From: Rathayibacter sp. VKM Ac-2857
GTDB taxonomy: Bacteria; Actinomycetota; Actinomycetes; Actinomycetales; Microbacteriaceae
DNA length: 64,000 bases
Assembly: GCF_013205025.1 (NCBI RefSeq)
Contig: NZ_JABMLE010000002.1
Location: forward strand, 186,001 to 250,000
Reading direction: 5' to 3'
Shown here: positions 16,568 to 24,742 of the stretch, one piece after another
Layout: each line of letters starts with the position of its first letter
How positions within the stretch are numbered: position 1 is the first letter of the stretch
Made by a program: the position numbers and the translations under genes
The notes under the pieces: model-generated
What the model was told of the DNA's origin: nothing
Seen by the model: only the letters and a program-made list of their open reading frames with translations
The model's database searches: none

Positions 16568-17460
16568 TGCAGCCCCTCGGCGATCTGCTTGCCGCCCGCG
16601 AGCTCGAGGAAGCGCTCCTCGAGCGTCGCGGTGCCGGCGACCTCCTCGACGGATCCCGAGGCGAGGACCTTCCCGCCCACGATCACCGCGACGTCGTCGC
16701 AGACGCGCTCGATGAAGTCGAGGCCGTGGCTGGAGAGCACGACGGTGCCGCCACCGGCCACGAAGCGGCGCAGCACGGTGATCACGGCGGCCGAGGAGAC
16801 GGGGTCGACCGACTCGAACGGCTCGTCGAGGACGAGCACGCGCGGCGCGTGGATCATGGCGCCGGCCAGCGCGACCTTCTTGGCCATGCCCGCCGAGTAG
16901 TCGGAGATGAGGCGCTCGAGGGCGTCGGTCAGGCCGAGCGCCTCGGCCAGCTCGATCGTCCGCTGCTTCGCGGTCTTCCGGTCGATCCCCCGCAGCGCGG
17001 CGGAGTAGTAGAGGAACTGCGCGCCGGTGAGCCGGTCGAACAGGCGCAGGCGGTCGGGGAGCACGCCGATCAGCGGCTTGGCGGCCCGCGGGTCCTTCCA
17101 GACGTCGACGCCGTGCACCAGCACGCGGCCGGTGTCCGGGCGGAGGAGCCCCGTCATCATCGAGAGCGTCGTGGTCTTGCCCGCGCCGTTGGGGCCGATG
17201 ATCCCGTAGAAGGTGCCGGCGCGGACGGCGAGGTCGATGCGGTCGACCGCCACCGTGCGGCCGAAGGTGCGGGTGAGCGCGTGCAGCTCGAAGACGACGG
17301 GGTGCTCGGGGTCCGCTGCGGGCTGCTCGGGATCGACGGGCTCCGTGGGCTCAGCGACCGCCTGCGCGGGCTCCGCGGCGACCGCTTCTGCGGGAGTCGG
17401 CGACTCGGCGGGCGGAGCGTCGTGGCGCTCGGATTCCTCGGCGTTCGTCGCGGACGTCAT
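16543..17460 (-). CDS. ABC transporter ATP-binding protein (ABC-2 type)
   Basis: A 305-residue protein with an acidic, Pro/Ala/Glu-rich N-terminal leader of about 55 residues followed by one ABC domain: Walker A GPNGAGKTT, Q-loop replaced by a short GVLPDRLRLFDRLTG segment, signature LISDYSAGMAKKVALAGA (a YSAGM variant of LSGGQ) and Walker B VLVLDEPFESVDP. The His switch is SSHGLDF. The YSxGM signature is common in ABC-2 exporters. The ATG at 17460 was chosen because the upstream frame is antisense to another gene. It is coupled by overlap to the permease gene at 15020-16567. Confidence 0.9.
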   Translation of the reverse strand: MTSATNAEESERHDAPPAESPTPAEAVAAEPAQAVAEPTEPVDPEQPAADPEHPVVFELHALTRTFGRTVAVDRIDLAVRAGTFYGIIGPNGAGKTTTLSMMTGLLRPDTGRVLVHGVDVWKDPRAAKPLIGVLPDRLRLFDRLTGAQFLYYSAALRGIDRKTAKQRTIELAEALGLTDALERLISDYSAGMAKKVALAGAMIHAPRVLVLDEPFESVDPVSSAAVITVLRRFVAGGGTVVLSSHGLDFIERVCDDVAVIVGGKVLASGSVEEVAGTATLEERFLELAGGKQIAEGLQWLHDFSG

Positions 17461-17583
17461 CCGGCTACGGTACCAAGTCGCCCCGGACGGCGACGGGGCG
17501 CGCCGGGCCCCTCGGGGCAGAGCGCCGGATCCGCCCCGCCGACACGGCTCCTGGCAACCCCTGGCCTTCGAAGGCGTGCACAG

Positions 17584-17589
17584 TACACT
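17584..17589 (+). promoter_or_regulatory. Candidate -10 box (TACACT) upstream of the nucleotidyltransferase gene
   Basis: TACACT lies about 100 nt upstream of the ATG at 17692, in the divergent gap after the ABC ATPase start. The -35 hexamer is poor. Confidence 0.35.
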
Positions 17590-17691
17590 AAGTCTCGACC
17601 CAGGAAGCGACCAGGTCGCCGCACATCGGTTAATGATCGCTACGCGACGGTGAACACCTCGCTCCGCGGCCACTCGACTCGAGGAGAACAC

Positions 17692-18432
17692 ATGACGAGC
17701 AAGCCCTTCCAGGCCGCCCCCACCGGCGGTTCCACCGGCACGCCCGCCTCCGTGGTCATCCTCGCCGCGGGCATGGGGAGCCGGCTCGGTCGCTCCCTGC
17801 CGAAGCCGCTGACGCCGCTGAGCGACGGCCGCACGATCATGCAGCAGCAGTTCGACAACATCCACCACGCCTTCGGCACGAAGGTCCCGGTGAGCATCGT
17901 GGTCGGCTACAAGCTCGAGCACATCATCGAGGCGTTCCCGTCGGCGACGTTCGTCTACAACGAGCAGTACGACCAGACCAACACCTCCAAGAGCCTCCTC
18001 CGCGCCCTGCAGGCCTCGGGCCAGGGCGGCGTGCTCTGGATGAACGGCGACGTGGTCTTCGACCCGCGCATCCTCGACCGCACCGCGGACCTGATCGCGA
18101 AGGACGTCTCCTTCGTCACCGTCAACACCGCGAAGGTGTCGGACGAGGAGGTCAAGTACACGACGAGCGCCGAGGGCTACATCGACGAGCTGTCCAAGAC
18201 CGTCAAGGGCGGTCTCGGCGAGGCCGTCGGCATCAACTACGTCTCGGCCGCTGACAAGCCGGCGCTCATCCGGCAGCTGGCCCGGGTCGACGCCCAGGAC
18301 TACTTCGAGCGTGGAATAGAGTTGGCGATCGAGCAGGACAGACTGCTCGTCGAGCCGATGGACATCTCCGACCTCTACGCCGTCGAGGTGGACTTCGCCG
18401 AGGATCTCGAGCGGGCGAACCTCTTCGTCTGA
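17692..18432 (+). CDS. NTP-transferase family nucleotidyltransferase (LicC/sugar-1-P type)
   Basis: A 246-residue protein beginning with the nucleotide-binding loop VVILAAGMGSRLGRSLPKPL, typical of sugar-phosphate and phosphocholine nucleotidyltransferases. It continues with a Mg-binding WMNGDVVFD segment and a C-terminal acidic block (MDISDLYAVEVDFAEDLERA) like that of LicC-type enzymes. It would activate a sugar or alcohol phosphate with NTP. AGGAGA precedes the ATG. It is followed by an ABC exporter pair, so it probably supplies a building block for an exported surface polymer. The exact substrate is not deducible. Confidence 0.85.
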   Translation: MTSKPFQAAPTGGSTGTPASVVILAAGMGSRLGRSLPKPLTPLSDGRTIMQQQFDNIHHAFGTKVPVSIVVGYKLEHIIEAFPSATFVYNEQYDQTNTSKSLLRALQASGQGGVLWMNGDVVFDPRILDRTADLIAKDVSFVTVNTAKVSDEEVKYTTSAEGYIDELSKTVKGGLGEAVGINYVSAADKPALIRQLARVDAQDYFERGIELAIEQDRLLVEPMDISDLYAVEVDFAEDLERANLFV

Positions 18433-18437
18433 GGCTC

Positions 18438-18479
18438 GCGACTCGTCCGGCTCGATCCGAGCCGGTCGAGAGGAGTCGC
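18438..18479 (+). promoter_or_regulatory. Two-storey hairpin covering the ribosome-binding site of the TagG-like gene
   Basis: The inner stem is CCGGCTCG-ATC-CGAGCCGG (18447-18465). The outer stem is GCGACTC (18438-18444) with GAGTCGC (18473-18479). The outer 3' strand takes up part of the AGGAG at 18471-18475 that serves the GTG at 18485, so folding could limit translation of the exporter genes or attenuate transcription. Confidence 0.55.
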
Positions 18480-18484
18480 CTGCC

Positions 18485-19303
18485 GTGAGCAGTCCCGCAC
18501 GCGTCGACGCCGGCGCGACCGCCCTGCGCCCGCACCGCTCGCGGGCCTGGCGCTACCGGCACTCACTCTGGCTGCTGACCAAGCGCGACCTGACGGTCCG
18601 CTACGCCACCAGCGCGCTCGGCTACGTCTGGTCGGTGCTCGACCCGCTGGTGATGTCCGGCATCTACTACTTCGTCTTCACCGTCGTCTTCCAGCGCACG
18701 GTCGGCGAGGACCCGTACATCGTCTTCCTGCTCGCGGGCCTGCTGCCGTGGATGTGGTTCAACCAGGCGACGTCGGACGCGACGCGCGCCTTCCTCCGCG
18801 AGGCGAAGCTCGTGCGCTCCACGTCGATCCCGCGGACCATCTGGGTCGGCCGGATCGTGCTCTCCAAGGGCATCGAGTTCGTGGCGAGCCTGCCGGTGCT
18901 GGTGCTCTTCGCGGTGGTCGCGGGGGCCGGAGTGACGCCCGCGATCCTGCTCTTCCCCGTCGCGATCCTGCTGCAGGGCGTGCTGACCCTCGGGGTCGGG
19001 CTGCTGGTCGCCCCCCTGGTCGTCTTCTTCCGCGACCTCGAGCGCGCGATCAAGCTGGTGCTGCGCTTCCTCTTCTACGCCTCGCCGATCATCTACTCGA
19101 CCGCGAACCTGCCCGATGCGATCCGGCCGTGGGCCGCGCTCAACCCGCTCAGCGGGATCTTCGCGCTCTACCGCTCCACCTTCTTCGCGAGCGAGCTCGA
19201 CCTGCCGCTCATCCTCACCTCCGTGCTGATCTCGTTCCTCGTGCTCGGGCTCGGCCTGATCGTCTTCCGCCGCTCCGAGCGCGCGGTGCTGAAGGAGCTG
19301 TGA
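18485..19303 (+). CDS. ABC transporter permease, polysaccharide/teichoic acid export type (TagG/Wzm-like)
   Basis: A 272-residue permease of the ABC-2 exporter family with six hydrophobic helices. The N-terminal amphipathic helix SLWLLTKRDLTVRYATSALG followed by YVWSVLDPLVMSGIYYFVF is the standard opening of Wzm/TagG/KpsM proteins. It also has VRSTSIPRTIWVGRIV and, late, ALNPLSGIFALYRSTFF. It pairs with the ATPase gene that starts directly after its stop (TGA then GTG with no gap). Together they should flip a lipid-linked wall glycopolymer. Its GTG start lies behind AGGAG within a hairpin. Confidence 0.92.
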   Translation: MSSPARVDAGATALRPHRSRAWRYRHSLWLLTKRDLTVRYATSALGYVWSVLDPLVMSGIYYFVFTVVFQRTVGEDPYIVFLLAGLLPWMWFNQATSDATRAFLREAKLVRSTSIPRTIWVGRIVLSKGIEFVASLPVLVLFAVVAGAGVTPAILLFPVAILLQGVLTLGVGLLVAPLVVFFRDLERAIKLVLRFLFYASPIIYSTANLPDAIRPWAALNPLSGIFALYRSTFFASELDLPLILTSVLISFLVLGLGLIVFRRSERAVLKEL

Positions 19304-20092
19304 GTGGCCTCCGCCGACCAGCACCCCGCCGGTGACGCCCCCGTCGTGATCGAGTGCCGGGGTCTCGGGATCCGGTTCCGGCGGAACCGCCGCGGCCGTC
19401 GCTCCTTCAAGGACCTCTTCGCCGGCGGCTCGCGGCGCTCGCGGCCCGGCGAGTTCTGGGCCCTGCGCGGGCTCGACGTTCGAGTCCACGCGGGCGAGGC
19501 GATCGGCGTGGTCGGCCGCAACGGCCAGGGCAAGTCGACGCTGCTGAAGCTCGTCGCCGGCGTCGTGCTGCCCGACGAGGGCGTGGTCGAGGTGCGCGGC
19601 GGAGTCGCGCCGCTGATCGAGATCACCGGCGGGTTCGTCGCCGACCTCAGCGTCCGCGAGAACGTGTACCTCACCGCCGGGCTGCACGGCATGTCCAAGC
19701 GCGAGGTCGACGACCGCTTCGACTCGATCATCGAGTTCGCCGAGATCGGCGACTTCCTGGACACCCCCTACAAGCACCTCTCCAGCGGGATGAAGGTGCG
19801 GATCGCGTTCTCGGTGGTGTCGCGGCTCGAGGAGCCGATCATCCTCGTCGACGAGGTCCTCGCCGTCGGCGACAAGGCCTTCCGCGAGAAGTGCTACGCC
19901 CGGATCGAGGAGCTCCTCGCCGCCGGCCGGACACTGTTCTTCGTCTCGCACAACGAGCGCGACCTCCGCCGCTTCTGCACCCGCGGGCTCTACCTGGACA
20001 AGGGCTCCCTGGTGCTCGACGGACCGATCGATCAGGTCCTCGCCCGGTATTCTGAGGACTACGCGCCGAAAGCGCAGCCCGCCGCGGAGTGA
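19304..20092 (+). CDS. ABC transporter ATP-binding protein, polysaccharide export type (TagH/Wzt-like)
   Basis: A 262-residue single ABC domain with Walker A GRNGQGKSTLL, the family-specific GGVAPLIEITGGF segment, signature HLSSGMKVRIAFSV and Walker B IILVDEVLAVGD. The SSGM signature and the VDEVLAVGD sequence are hallmarks of Wzt/TagH/KpsT-type ATPases. There is no C-terminal carbohydrate-binding domain, so it resembles the short TagH form. The start codon follows the permease stop directly. The next gene (hydrolase-like fusion) is 67 nt downstream and may be cotranscribed. Confidence 0.93.
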   Translation: MASADQHPAGDAPVVIECRGLGIRFRRNRRGRRSFKDLFAGGSRRSRPGEFWALRGLDVRVHAGEAIGVVGRNGQGKSTLLKLVAGVVLPDEGVVEVRGGVAPLIEITGGFVADLSVRENVYLTAGLHGMSKREVDDRFDSIIEFAEIGDFLDTPYKHLSSGMKVRIAFSVVSRLEEPIILVDEVLAVGDKAFREKCYARIEELLAAGRTLFFVSHNERDLRRFCTRGLYLDKGSLVLDGPIDQVLARYSEDYAPKAQPAAE

Positions 20093-20159
20093 CCGGCAGG
20101 CCGAGCCGCGAGCGGTCGGCGCCGCGCTCCGCGGGTCACCATGACGCAGGAGTGCAGCC

Positions 20160-21647
20160 ATGTCCTCGAAGAAGGACCGCAAGGACCGCGACGAGCTCGA
20201 GCAGGCGGGCACTCCCGCTGTCGAGAACGCGCAGCTGGCCCGGATGCTCGACCGCGTCCTCGCCGTCCAGCGTCCCGCGGTGCTCGCGAACATCCGCGCC
20301 CTCCGACGCCGCCGGCCGAACGCGACCCCCGAGCAGCTGATCACCTCGCTCGAGCGTCAGTACCTCTCCAGCGTCGCCGCCGGCGGCGCGGCCATCGGCG
20401 CGACCGCGGTCGTCCCCGGCATCGGCACCGCCGCCTCCGTGGCCCTCTCCGGTGCCGGCGCGATCGGCTTCCTCGAGGCGAGCGCCCTCTTCGCGCAGTC
20501 GGTGACGGAGGTGCACGGCATCCACGTCGAGGACCCGGACCGCGCCCGCGCGCTCGTCCTGACGCTGATGATGGGCTCCTCGGGCAGCGAGCTCGTGCGC
20601 CAGGTCGCCGGGCAGGCCACGGGGTCCGGTGCCGGGATGAACCAGTACTGGGGTTCGGTGGTGACCAAGGGGCTGCCGTCGTTCCTCGTCGGCGAGCTCG
20701 CCGACCGGGCCAAGAAGTCGTTCGCGAAGCACTTCCTCGCGCAGCAGAGCGCCGGGCTCGTCGGCCGGGCGATGCCGTTCGGGATCGGCGCCGCGCTGGG
20801 CGGCGTCGGCAACGCGATGCTCGGCCGCAAGGTCGTCCAGAGCGCGCGCGACGCCTTCGGGCCGGCCCCGCGCGAGTTCGGCAACGTCTTCGTGCTCCCG
20901 CCGACGAAGGCGGAGCGGAAGGCGCTGGCGGCGGCCGTCGAGCCGCTCGAGCTGTACGTGCGCGACTACGGCGGAACCGGCGAGAAGGTCGCCCTGCTGC
21001 TGCACGGGCTCGGCTCGGACTCGCGGGTCTGGTACGCGCTGGTGCCGACGCTGCACGAGCACGGCTACCGGGTCGTCGCGCCGGATCTCGCCGGGCACGG
21101 CGGCTCGCCGAAGTCGCCGGCCTACTCGGTCGAGCACTGGGCGGAGGACGTGCGCGCCTCGGTGCTGCAGTCGCCCGACCTGATCGTCGGGCACGGCCTC
21201 GGCGCGGTCGTCGCCGCGCGGCTCGCCCCGGACTACGGCGCCGAGCGGCTGATCCTGCTCGACCCCGCCTTCTCCGACGCGAAGGGGCTGACCAGCGCCC
21301 TGCGCCGCGGCGGCTCGATCGCGCACGTCGAGAAGGGCGACGCCGACGAGCTGCGCCACCGCCACCCGATCTGGACCGACGAGCAGATCGAGCTCGACGT
21401 CTCGGCGCACGCGCTGTGGGACCCGGAGTCCGCGGCCGGCCTGACGGCGCGCGGCGCGGCCGACGCTCCGGACGCCTTCCCCGTGCCGACGCTCGCCGTG
21501 CTCCCCGAGGACCCGCTGGGCCACTCCTCGCTCGGCGGCGTCCTCGCCGACCACGGCGCGGAGGTGCGCACCGTCCCCGGCGCCGGCGCCTCGATCCTCC
21601 GCGAGGACCGCTCCGCGCTCGTCGCGGCCCTCGCCGACCGCCTGTAG
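20160..21647 (+). CDS. EcsC-like region fused to a degenerate alpha/beta hydrolase
   Basis: A 495-residue protein with two parts. Residues 1-245 are Ala/Gly-rich helices (GATAVVPGIGTAASVALSGA; MPFGIGAALGGVGNAMLGRK) resembling EcsC-family membrane-associated proteins. Residues 270-495 have alpha/beta-hydrolase layout: oxyanion loop LLLHGLGSDSRVWYALV and APDLAGHGGSPK. The nucleophile elbow, expected as GHSLGG, reads VGHGLGAV, so Ser is replaced by Gly. The expected catalytic His (GAGHSI) is replaced in VPGAGASILRED. It is probably not a normal hydrolase and may act as a binding protein. It lies downstream of the TagG/TagH pair. GCAGGAG precedes the ATG. Confidence 0.8.
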   Translation: MSSKKDRKDRDELEQAGTPAVENAQLARMLDRVLAVQRPAVLANIRALRRRRPNATPEQLITSLERQYLSSVAAGGAAIGATAVVPGIGTAASVALSGAGAIGFLEASALFAQSVTEVHGIHVEDPDRARALVLTLMMGSSGSELVRQVAGQATGSGAGMNQYWGSVVTKGLPSFLVGELADRAKKSFAKHFLAQQSAGLVGRAMPFGIGAALGGVGNAMLGRKVVQSARDAFGPAPREFGNVFVLPPTKAERKALAAAVEPLELYVRDYGGTGEKVALLLHGLGSDSRVWYALVPTLHEHGYRVVAPDLAGHGGSPKSPAYSVEHWAEDVRASVLQSPDLIVGHGLGAVVAARLAPDYGAERLILLDPAFSDAKGLTSALRRGGSIAHVEKGDADELRHRHPIWTDEQIELDVSAHALWDPESAAGLTARGAADAPDAFPVPTLAVLPEDPLGHSSLGGVLADHGAEVRTVPGAGASILREDRSALVAALADRL

Positions 21648-21690
21648 CCCCGGCATGCCGAATCGCATCGCCGAGGCGATCCGGTTGCCC

Positions 21691-22577
21691 GGGTCTCGAT
21701 ACGCCGCTGCGCGGCTACTCGACCAGCATGGAGGGCCGCGGTCCGCGCAGGCCGACGAGCAGCGGCAGCAGGCGTAGCAGCAGGCGTAGCCGCAGCCGCA
21801 GCCCAAGCCCAAGCCCAAGCCCAAGCCCAAGCCCAAGCCGAAAGTGAAGCATGTCGATCGAGTAGCGCCCGCAGGGCGCGTATCGAGATCCACCCACCGA
21901 AAGACGCGGGGGCTCGACGCGCCGCCGCGCGGCCACTCGACAGTGAGGACGGTGGAGTGATGCGGCGGGGTGTCTTATCCCTCCCCCGACGGACCACCTC
22001 ACGGACTGTGCCCACTGCTGCATCTGTCGGCATCGCATCGCGCCGCGCCCAGACGGTTCGGAGGGCCGGACCGGGTGGGGGAAGTGACCTGAAAGGACAC
22101 TGTCCGACGACCGTTCGGTCGTGACCACCCGGCCCGGTGAAGTCATCCAACCGAATCGCGAGATCCGGAAGGAGACACCGACATCGTAACCACCACCGAG
22201 GGGGTCGGACCAGGGGGCGCGGGGATCGGCACGCAGAGCAGCTGCGTCACGTCGGGTCCTCGATCTCACGGGTCGAGTACGGCAGGAGAGCGCGGAGCCG
22301 TTGCCTCCCTGCTGATGGAGCAGCTGCCGGGGCGCGTAGAAAGATCCGCCCTCCAGGCGATCGTGGGTCTCGATACGCCGCTGCGCGGCTACTCGACCAG
22401 CATGGAGGGGCGCGGTCCGCTCAGCATGCCGGTGAGCACGCGCAGCAGATGTAGCAGGCGTAACAGCTCCGGCCGCAGCATGCTGATCGGGTAGCGGCCG
22501 CAGGGCGCGTATCGAGATCCACCGACCGGACGACCCCGGTTCTCGATACGCCGCTTTGCGGCTACTCGACCAGCGTG
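21691..22577. repeat. Repeat cluster 1: compound palindromic element arms, with hexanucleotide expansion
   Basis: Arms of the beta type (GGGTCTCGATACG...CGACCAGCATG) lie at 21691-21730, 22365-22404 and 22538-22577. Arms of the alpha type (CATG-TCGATCGAGTAG...CGAGATCCACC) lie at 21850-21894 and 22479-22523. A decayed beta arm is at 21908-21941. The internal linkers after 21730 and 22404 are related (GGAGGG-CGCGGTCCGC, then GCAGGCGTA units). The arms lie between convergent genes. The stretch 21960-22360 holds no gene I can support, only an orphan ribosome-site-like sequence at 22169. Confidence 0.85.
21801..21836. repeat. Six tandem copies of GCCCAA
   Basis: The hexamer GCCCAA is repeated six times without change inside the linker of repeat cluster 1, preceded by imperfect GCAGGCGTA units. 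The second copy of the linker (22405-22478) lacks the array, so it is a local expansion. Confidence 0.95.
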
Positions 22578-22621
22578 GAGGGCGCGGTCCGCTCAGAAGC
22601 CGGGGTGCAAGCGGCGATGCA

Positions 22622-23218
22622 CTACTTCTTCGCCTTCGCGGCGGCCTTGGCCGCCTGCTTCGTGGCGCGGACCTTGGCGAGGGACTCGGGCGAGACGATG
22701 TCGGCGACCGAGCGGAACGAGTCCTCCTCGCCGTAGGCGCCGGCGGCCTCGCGCCAGCCCGCGCCCTCGAAGCCGCGGCGCTTGCCGAGCAGGGCGACGA
22801 AGATCCGGGCCTTCTGGTCGCCGAAGCCGGGCAGCGCCTTGAGGCGCGCGAGCACCTCGCGGCCGTCGGGGTCGTCGCGGGTCCAGATGGCCGAGGCGTC
22901 GCCGTCCCAGTCGTCGACGATCGCGCGGCAGAGGGTCTGCACCCGGCCGGCCATGTTCGCCGGGTAGCGGTGGATCGCCGGCGGCGTCCGGGACAGCTCC
23001 GAGAAGCGGTCCTCGTCGAAGTCCGCGATCGCGGCCGCGTCGAAGGACGACCCCTCCTCCGCCAGGCGCTCCGAGAGCTTCAGCGGCCCGGAGAACGCCG
23101 TCTCCATCGCGACCTGCTGATCCAGAAGCATCCCGATCAGCAGGGCGAGCGGGTCGCGGGTGAGCAGCGCATCGGCATCGGCGTCGTCGGTGATGTGGAG
23201 GGCGGAGTCGGCGGTCAT
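22622..23218 (-). CDS. HhH-GPD type base-excision repair protein
   Basis: A 198-residue protein with early helix DPLALLIGMLLDQQVAMETAF and a helix-hairpin-helix core LKALPGFGDQKARIFVALLG, which fits the LPGFG-K pattern of HhH-GPD glycosylases. It lacks the four-cysteine iron-sulphur motif. The catalytic Asp expected after the hairpin is not clearly placed, so whether it is an active glycosylase is uncertain. The C-terminus is an Ala/Lys tail. Its ATG overlaps the stop of the MocR gene upstream by 4 bp, so the two are coupled. Confidence 0.85.
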   Translation of the reverse strand: MTADSALHITDDADADALLTRDPLALLIGMLLDQQVAMETAFSGPLKLSERLAEEGSSFDAAAIADFDEDRFSELSRTPPAIHRYPANMAGRVQTLCRAIVDDWDGDASAIWTRDDPDGREVLARLKALPGFGDQKARIFVALLGKRRGFEGAGWREAAGAYGEEDSFRSVADIVSPESLAKVRATKQAAKAAAKAKK

Positions 23219-24663
23219 CCTCCAGGGATACCACGGACGGCGGGACCGCCGCCGAGCAGCGCCCGGACCGTGCGGTCGATCGTGCCGAGCGCCGCACCCA
23301 GCTCGAGGTCGCTCGCGCTGCCGTAGCCGAGCACGAGTGCCTCCTCCTCCGCCCGGTCGGCGAGCGCGTAGTCGTCGAGCGGAGCGACGAGGAGCCCCTC
23401 TGCCGCGAGAGCCGCCACGACCACCCTCGCGGTGAGCGGCGACGGCAGCCCGAGCACCACGTGCAGCCCGCCGTCGAGACCGCGCGCCGAGCCCCAGTCG
23501 ATCGCCTCGGAGAAGTCGCGGACCAGCCCGCGCCGATGCGCGTAGCGCCGCCGGGAGCGGGTGAGGTGCCGCCGGAAGCCGCCGCCCGCCATGAAGGCGG
23601 CGAGCGCCTCCTGCGTCGGGCCCGAGACGGAGGCGTCGCGCTCGGCGTCGACCTGCCGCACCGCCCCGTGCAGCCAGGACGAGGGCGGCAGCGCCAGGTA
23701 CGCCACCCGCAGCCACGGCGAGACCGTCTTCGAGAACGAGCCGACGTGCGCCACTCCCCCGCCACCGTCGAGCGAGGCGAGCGCGGGCAGTGGCGCGCCC
23801 ACGTAGCGGAACTCGCTGTCGTAGTCGTCCTCGATCACCAGGAGCCGCTCCGTCGCCGCGCGCCGCACCAGCTCGAGCCGGGCGGCGAGCGCCAGGCGCC
23901 CGCCGGTCGGGTACTGGTGCGACGGAGTGACGACCACGACATCCGCGCCGCTCACCGCGAGTGCGTCCAGATCGATCCCATCGGCGTCGACCGACACCCC
24001 GACGAGCTCGTGCCCCTCCGCCCGCAGCCGCCGCCGCACCGCCGGATAGCCCGGGTCCTCGACGGCGACCCGCACCGGGCGCGCGAGCGCCGCGGCGGCG
24101 GCCCGCACCAGCAGAGCGACCGCGTCCGCGGTCCCGCTCGTCACGAGGACGTCCTCGGCCTCCACGTCGATCCCGCGCGAGCGCCGCAGCTGCTCGGCGA
24201 TCTGCGTCCGGAGGCCCGCGTGCCCCGCTGCCGTGGGCAGCTCCGAGGGCGGAGCCGAGAGCGCCGGGCGCCAGGCGGCCCGCCACTCCGGCCCGTCGAG
24301 ATCGCGCGTGTCCGGGCGTCCCGGCCGCAGATCCAGCCGGACCGGCAGCGGCACCGCCGCGGACTCCGCCCGCTCGACCCGTGACCGGATCGGCACGACG
24401 ACCCCGTCGGCCGCCACCGTCACCGCCGCGCGCGGATGCGCCACGAGGTAGCCCTCGCCGACCAGCTGATCGACCGCCGCGACGACCGACCCGCGCGACA
24501 CACCCAGCTGCTGCGCCAGGACCCGGCTGGACGGGATCGCCTCCCCTGCCGCGTAGCGCCCGTCGAGCACCGCGACCCGCAGCGCCTCCGCCAGTCCGGA
24601 GCGGACCGATCCGCGCTCAGGCAGGCGCAGCAGCAGCGGCACCTCGAGATCACCGGACGCCAT
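23215..24663 (-). CDS. MocR/PdxR-family transcriptional regulator with aminotransferase domain
   Basis: A 482-residue fusion. Residues about 15-80 form a GntR winged helix (AIPSSRVLAQQLGVSRGSVVAAVDQLVGEGYL). The rest is a fold-type I aminotransferase domain with VTPSHQYPTGG and the PLP-lysine motif HVGSFSKTVSPWLRVAYLAL. Such regulators sense PLP or amino compounds. The divergent neighbour encodes an FMN split-barrel protein of the pyridoxamine-oxidase clan, a usual target of MocR regulators. The ATG at 24663 starts the product at MASGDLEV; a GTG four codons upstream is an alternative. Confidence 0.92.
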   Translation of the reverse strand: MASGDLEVPLLLRLPERGSVRSGLAEALRVAVLDGRYAAGEAIPSSRVLAQQLGVSRGSVVAAVDQLVGEGYLVAHPRAAVTVAADGVVVPIRSRVERAESAAVPLPVRLDLRPGRPDTRDLDGPEWRAAWRPALSAPPSELPTAAGHAGLRTQIAEQLRRSRGIDVEAEDVLVTSGTADAVALLVRAAAAALARPVRVAVEDPGYPAVRRRLRAEGHELVGVSVDADGIDLDALAVSGADVVVVTPSHQYPTGGRLALAARLELVRRAATERLLVIEDDYDSEFRYVGAPLPALASLDGGGGVAHVGSFSKTVSPWLRVAYLALPPSSWLHGAVRQVDAERDASVSGPTQEALAAFMAGGGFRRHLTRSRRRYAHRRGLVRDFSEAIDWGSARGLDGGLHVVLGLPSPLTARVVVAALAAEGLLVAPLDDYALADRAEEEALVLGYGSASDLELGAALGTIDRTVRALLGGGPAVRGIPGG

Positions 24664-24742
24664 GGACTCCCCCACTCTGGACCACTCGACCCGTGGCTCC
24701 CTGGCATTCTCGCAGATCCAGCTCGCCCGCGATGCTCAGAGC

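Noticed and set aside
21715..22269. 184-codon minus-strand frame with a Gly-Leu run
   Set aside because: The Gly-Leu run is just the GCCCAA hexamer array read in reverse; the rest resembles a shadow frame.
22137..22454. 105-codon plus-strand frame in the gap
   Set aside because: Arg-rich composition, no ribosome site, and it runs through repeat arms; not supported as a gene.
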